A stretch of 6,757 bases of DNA from Kiritimatiellia bacterium (GTDB lineage: Bacteria > Verrucomicrobiota > Kiritimatiellia > RFP12 > UBA1067), in contig JAFUDL010000158.1 of assembly GCA_017459225.1 (NCBI GenBank), positions 1-6,757 of the forward strand, read 5' to 3'. The stretch's first letter is position 1, and the number at the start of each line of letters is the position of its first letter. Under the pieces are notes generated by a model that was not told where the DNA came from, did no database searches, and saw only the letters and a program-made list of their open reading frames with translations. The translations under genes were made by a program, and so were the position numbers. Shown in pieces: positions 5,494 to 6,757 of the stretch.

Positions 5494-6240
5494 CTAAAAG
5501 CTAAAAAACGGCACCTTCAGCGTCTCGCCGCCCTTCAGCGCGCTGAGATGGGCGTAGACACCGGAGACCGTCGTGTTGAGCGCCGTCGCCACGTCCACGC
5601 ACACCTTGTGCCCGGGCACGAGGATCGCGCGCAGAAAGTCGTCCGTGAGGTACGGGTGCGAGCCGCCATGGTGCCCGTTGTTCTTCACGCCGGGCGGCAG
5701 GCCCGCGCGGATGAGCTTGAGGTTCTTGACGATCGAGCTGTCGCCCGCGAAGCGGTCGTTGCGGAAGCAGCCCATCGTGCCGAAGCAGCGCCCCAGCTCG
5801 CCGTGGTAGCCGGGGAGGCCCCACGCCACGGTCATGCGCGCGCTGCCGCCGTCGCTCGTCTTGAAGAACGCCACCTCGCTGTGGAACGGGTTGCCGTAGG
5901 GGTTCTTCCGCTCCTTGTAGACCGGATGGTCGCTCGTCGTGCCGACGCAGGAGACCTCCGTGAAGTGTCCGTGCGTAACGCAGGTGTAGAACCCGTTGGA
6001 ATGCGTGGGATAGTACTGCGGCGGCAGGCCGATGCGCCATCCCTTGTACGAGCCGATCGACTTCCAATTCGGATCGGAGGGGTGGAAATACTCGCCCTCG
6101 GTGTAGGCGAGCTGGCCGAACCCGCCCGCCTCGTAGATGCGGCGCATGGCGATGGCCTGCGGACGGAACGCCGTCGTTTCGAAGAGCGCATAGACGCGCC
6201 CCGACTTCTTCACGGCCTCGACGATCTTCGGCGCGCGGGA
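5494..6240 (-). pseudogene. Gfo/Idh/MocA family oxidoreductase lacking its N-terminal NAD domain
   Basis: The minus strand encodes the C-terminal part of a second oxidoreductase of this superfamily. Recognisable homology starts at about APKIVEAVKKSGRVYALFETT, the last helix and strand of the Rossmann domain, and runs through the full catalytic sheet domain: GQLAYTEGEYFHP, PPQYYPTHSNGFYTCVTHGHFTEV, and HHGGSHPYLTDDFLRAIL near the end. The natural C-terminus and stop are intact. About 150 residues, including the nucleotide-binding glycine loop and the EKP motif, are absent. The frame stays open to 6300, but its upstream codons (QGQTPRGS and similar) are repeat-derived, with no ATG, GTG or TTG before the GTG at 6213 and no properly spaced ribosome binding site. 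The break lies beside the palindrome at 6246-6260. Ten bases separate its stop from that of the convergent GH-like gene. I read it as a truncated relic; an assembly chimera is the alternative. Confidence 0.82.
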
Positions 6241-6245
6241 ACCGC

Positions 6246-6260
6246 GTGGGGTCTGTCCCT
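6246..6260. repeat. GGGTCTGTCCC unit, copy 3 of the palindrome family
   Basis: GTGGGGTCTGTCCCT is an imperfect relative of the palindromes at 2737-2747 and 3940-3952 (two central bases differ), again preceded by GCGT. It lies within about 20 bases of the point where the truncated oxidoreductase loses homology. Confidence 0.5.
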
Positions 6261-6263
6261 GTG

Positions 6264-6337
6264 GAGCTAGAAGGCAGAAGGAGACCCGGCGAGACTGTTT
6301 TTAACGCAGAGCTGCAGAGACGCGATGGCCGCAGAGG
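6264..6337. repeat. short degenerate repeat arrays (CTAGAAG/GCAGAAG and GCAGAG types)
   Basis: CTAGAAG and GCAGAAG are adjacent heptamers at 6267-6280. GCAGAG occurs at 6306-6311, 6314-6319 and 6331-6336, the first after TTAAC. Phrases of the TTAACGCAGAG and CTTCTGC type are familiar dispersed repeats in many environmental bacteria. Together with the arrays at 2763-2927 they show that the noncoding DNA here is largely built from short repeat families. Confidence 0.55.
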
Positions 6338-6447
6338 TGTGTGAAGAATCGCGCGGGCTAACTCGCCCGTGCCCATTTGCCGATTTAGAAATGCAGTGCG
6401 TCCACAATGTCATAGACGTGGTTTTCCAGTTTGCCTATAAGTTCTAT

Positions 6448-6579
6448 TGGAAACAACAAAAACAACGTGTAAAAACAACATCTTCTTCTTGCCGCGAAAC
6501 CTCGCGGCGTTCTTGAATCGGCGGGCATGTTGCCCGCCGTAAAAGAAGTTGTTTTTACCAGTTGTACCGGTTGTTTCCA
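6448..6579. repeat. nested inverted-repeat element, copy B (opposite orientation)
   Basis: The reverse complement of copy A at 3981-4113. Outer repeats are at 6448-6457 and 6570-6579, the inner pair at 6469-6479 and 6548-6558, and both internal hairpins are kept (the smaller one loses its terminal base pair). Differences are confined to the ten bases after one outer repeat and a short stretch next to the smaller hairpin. The shared flank, in copy B CTATAAGTTCTATT, is at 6435-6448. Confidence 0.85.
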
Positions 6580-6624
6580 ATCTCAAAACGTATGGGTGAA
6601 AAACAGATGCAGCCCAAACACCTG

Positions 6625-6687
6625 ACACTCGCACTTTCGCCTTGCCTCGGGCGCATGGAAATGCTAAAATTCTCTCGTTTAAGGAAA
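6625..6687 (+). repeat. 63-bp promoter-bearing dispersed repeat, copy 2
   Basis: Ungapped match to 2928-2990 with seven transitions and no transversions. Here it is not followed by a ribosome binding site within the 70 bases that remain, so it either serves a gene or RNA beyond the window or is an orphan copy. Confidence 0.85.
6642..6670 (+). promoter_or_regulatory. predicted promoter in repeat copy 2
   Basis: A -35 box TTGCCT (6642-6647), 17-base spacer, TGC, and -10 box TAAAAT (6665-6670). The -10 is closer to consensus than that of copy 1. The target is unknown. Confidence 0.5.
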
Positions 6688-6757
6688 CTGGCAGAAAACA
6701 GCCTTCGCTGTAACTTCCACAACGAGCCCGCAGGGCGCGTGAAATCCAAGTTAGAAA

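Larger units (their letters stand above)
6241..6757. other. 517-bp gene-free region built of repeats
   Basis: No credible coding sequence on either strand. In order it holds the third palindrome unit, short GCAGAG-type repeats, about 95 bases without recognised content (6340-6434), the inverted repeat element copy B with its shared 13-base flank (6435-6579), about 45 bases without recognised content, and the second promoter-bearing repeat (6625-6687). The last 70 bases contain neither a start codon with a ribosome binding site nor a terminator. Confidence 0.75.

Noticed and set aside
5463..5494. GC-rich inverted repeat between the converging GH-like gene and oxidoreductase relic as a terminator
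   Set aside because: The stem needs a two-base bulge and is followed on the plus strand by A-rich rather than T-rich sequence, with no T-run after it on the minus strand either.
6385..6444. Short minus-strand peptide reading ELIGKLENHVYDIVDALHF
   Set aside because: It looks protein-like, but it is only about 20 codons, has no start codon or ribosome binding site and overlaps the flank shared by the repeat copies. Too short to assign as a gene remnant.

Overview
This 6.76 kb window is GC-rich bacterial DNA. A Tat-exported Gfo/Idh/MocA oxidoreductase, a TRL-like lipoprotein, a secreted carbohydrate esterase and a GH-like barrel, with abundant palindromic intergenic repeats, suggest a glycan-degrading member of the Verrucomicrobiota/Kiritimatiellota/Lentisphaerota group. 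That placement is inference from gene style; no rRNA or phylogenetic marker is present apart from part of mnmA.

Layout. (1) 3-905, plus: the 3' three-quarters or more of mnmA (tRNA 2-thiouridylase), cut by the window edge. (2) 869-1204, minus: a small TRL-like lipoprotein whose last codons overlap the end of mnmA tail to tail; it has a well-formed promoter and a hairpin at the predicted 5' end of its mRNA. (3) 1317-2681, minus: a complete Tat-signal Gfo/Idh/MocA oxidoreductase. (4) 2682-3002: a divergent intergenic region with a promoter on each strand and, between them, heptamer-type repeat arrays. (5) 3003-3932, plus: a secreted alpha/beta hydrolase resembling acetyl-xylan esterases. (6) 3933-4142: a palindrome and a nested inverted-repeat element. 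(7) 4143-5483, plus: a secreted GH-like TIM-barrel protein. (8) 5494-6240, minus: a second Gfo/Idh/MocA oxidoreductase that has lost its NAD-binding half. (9) 6241-6757: no gene, but an inverted copy of the element in region 6, more short repeats, and a second copy of the esterase promoter region.

The esterase, the barrel protein and the intact oxidoreductase are plausible parts of extracytoplasmic carbohydrate breakdown or modification. They are not one operon: each has its own ribosome binding site, and orientations alternate. mnmA is housekeeping.

I see no defence, CRISPR, toxin-antitoxin or biosynthetic system. The most unusual signal is a network of dispersed repeats: a 133-bp nested inverted-repeat element present twice in opposite orientations, a 63-bp repeat carrying a complete promoter present twice in direct orientation, a GGGAC-N-GTCCC palindrome present three times at the borders between genes and intergenic DNA, and several heptamer arrays. 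One of these borders coincides with the decapitation of a gene.
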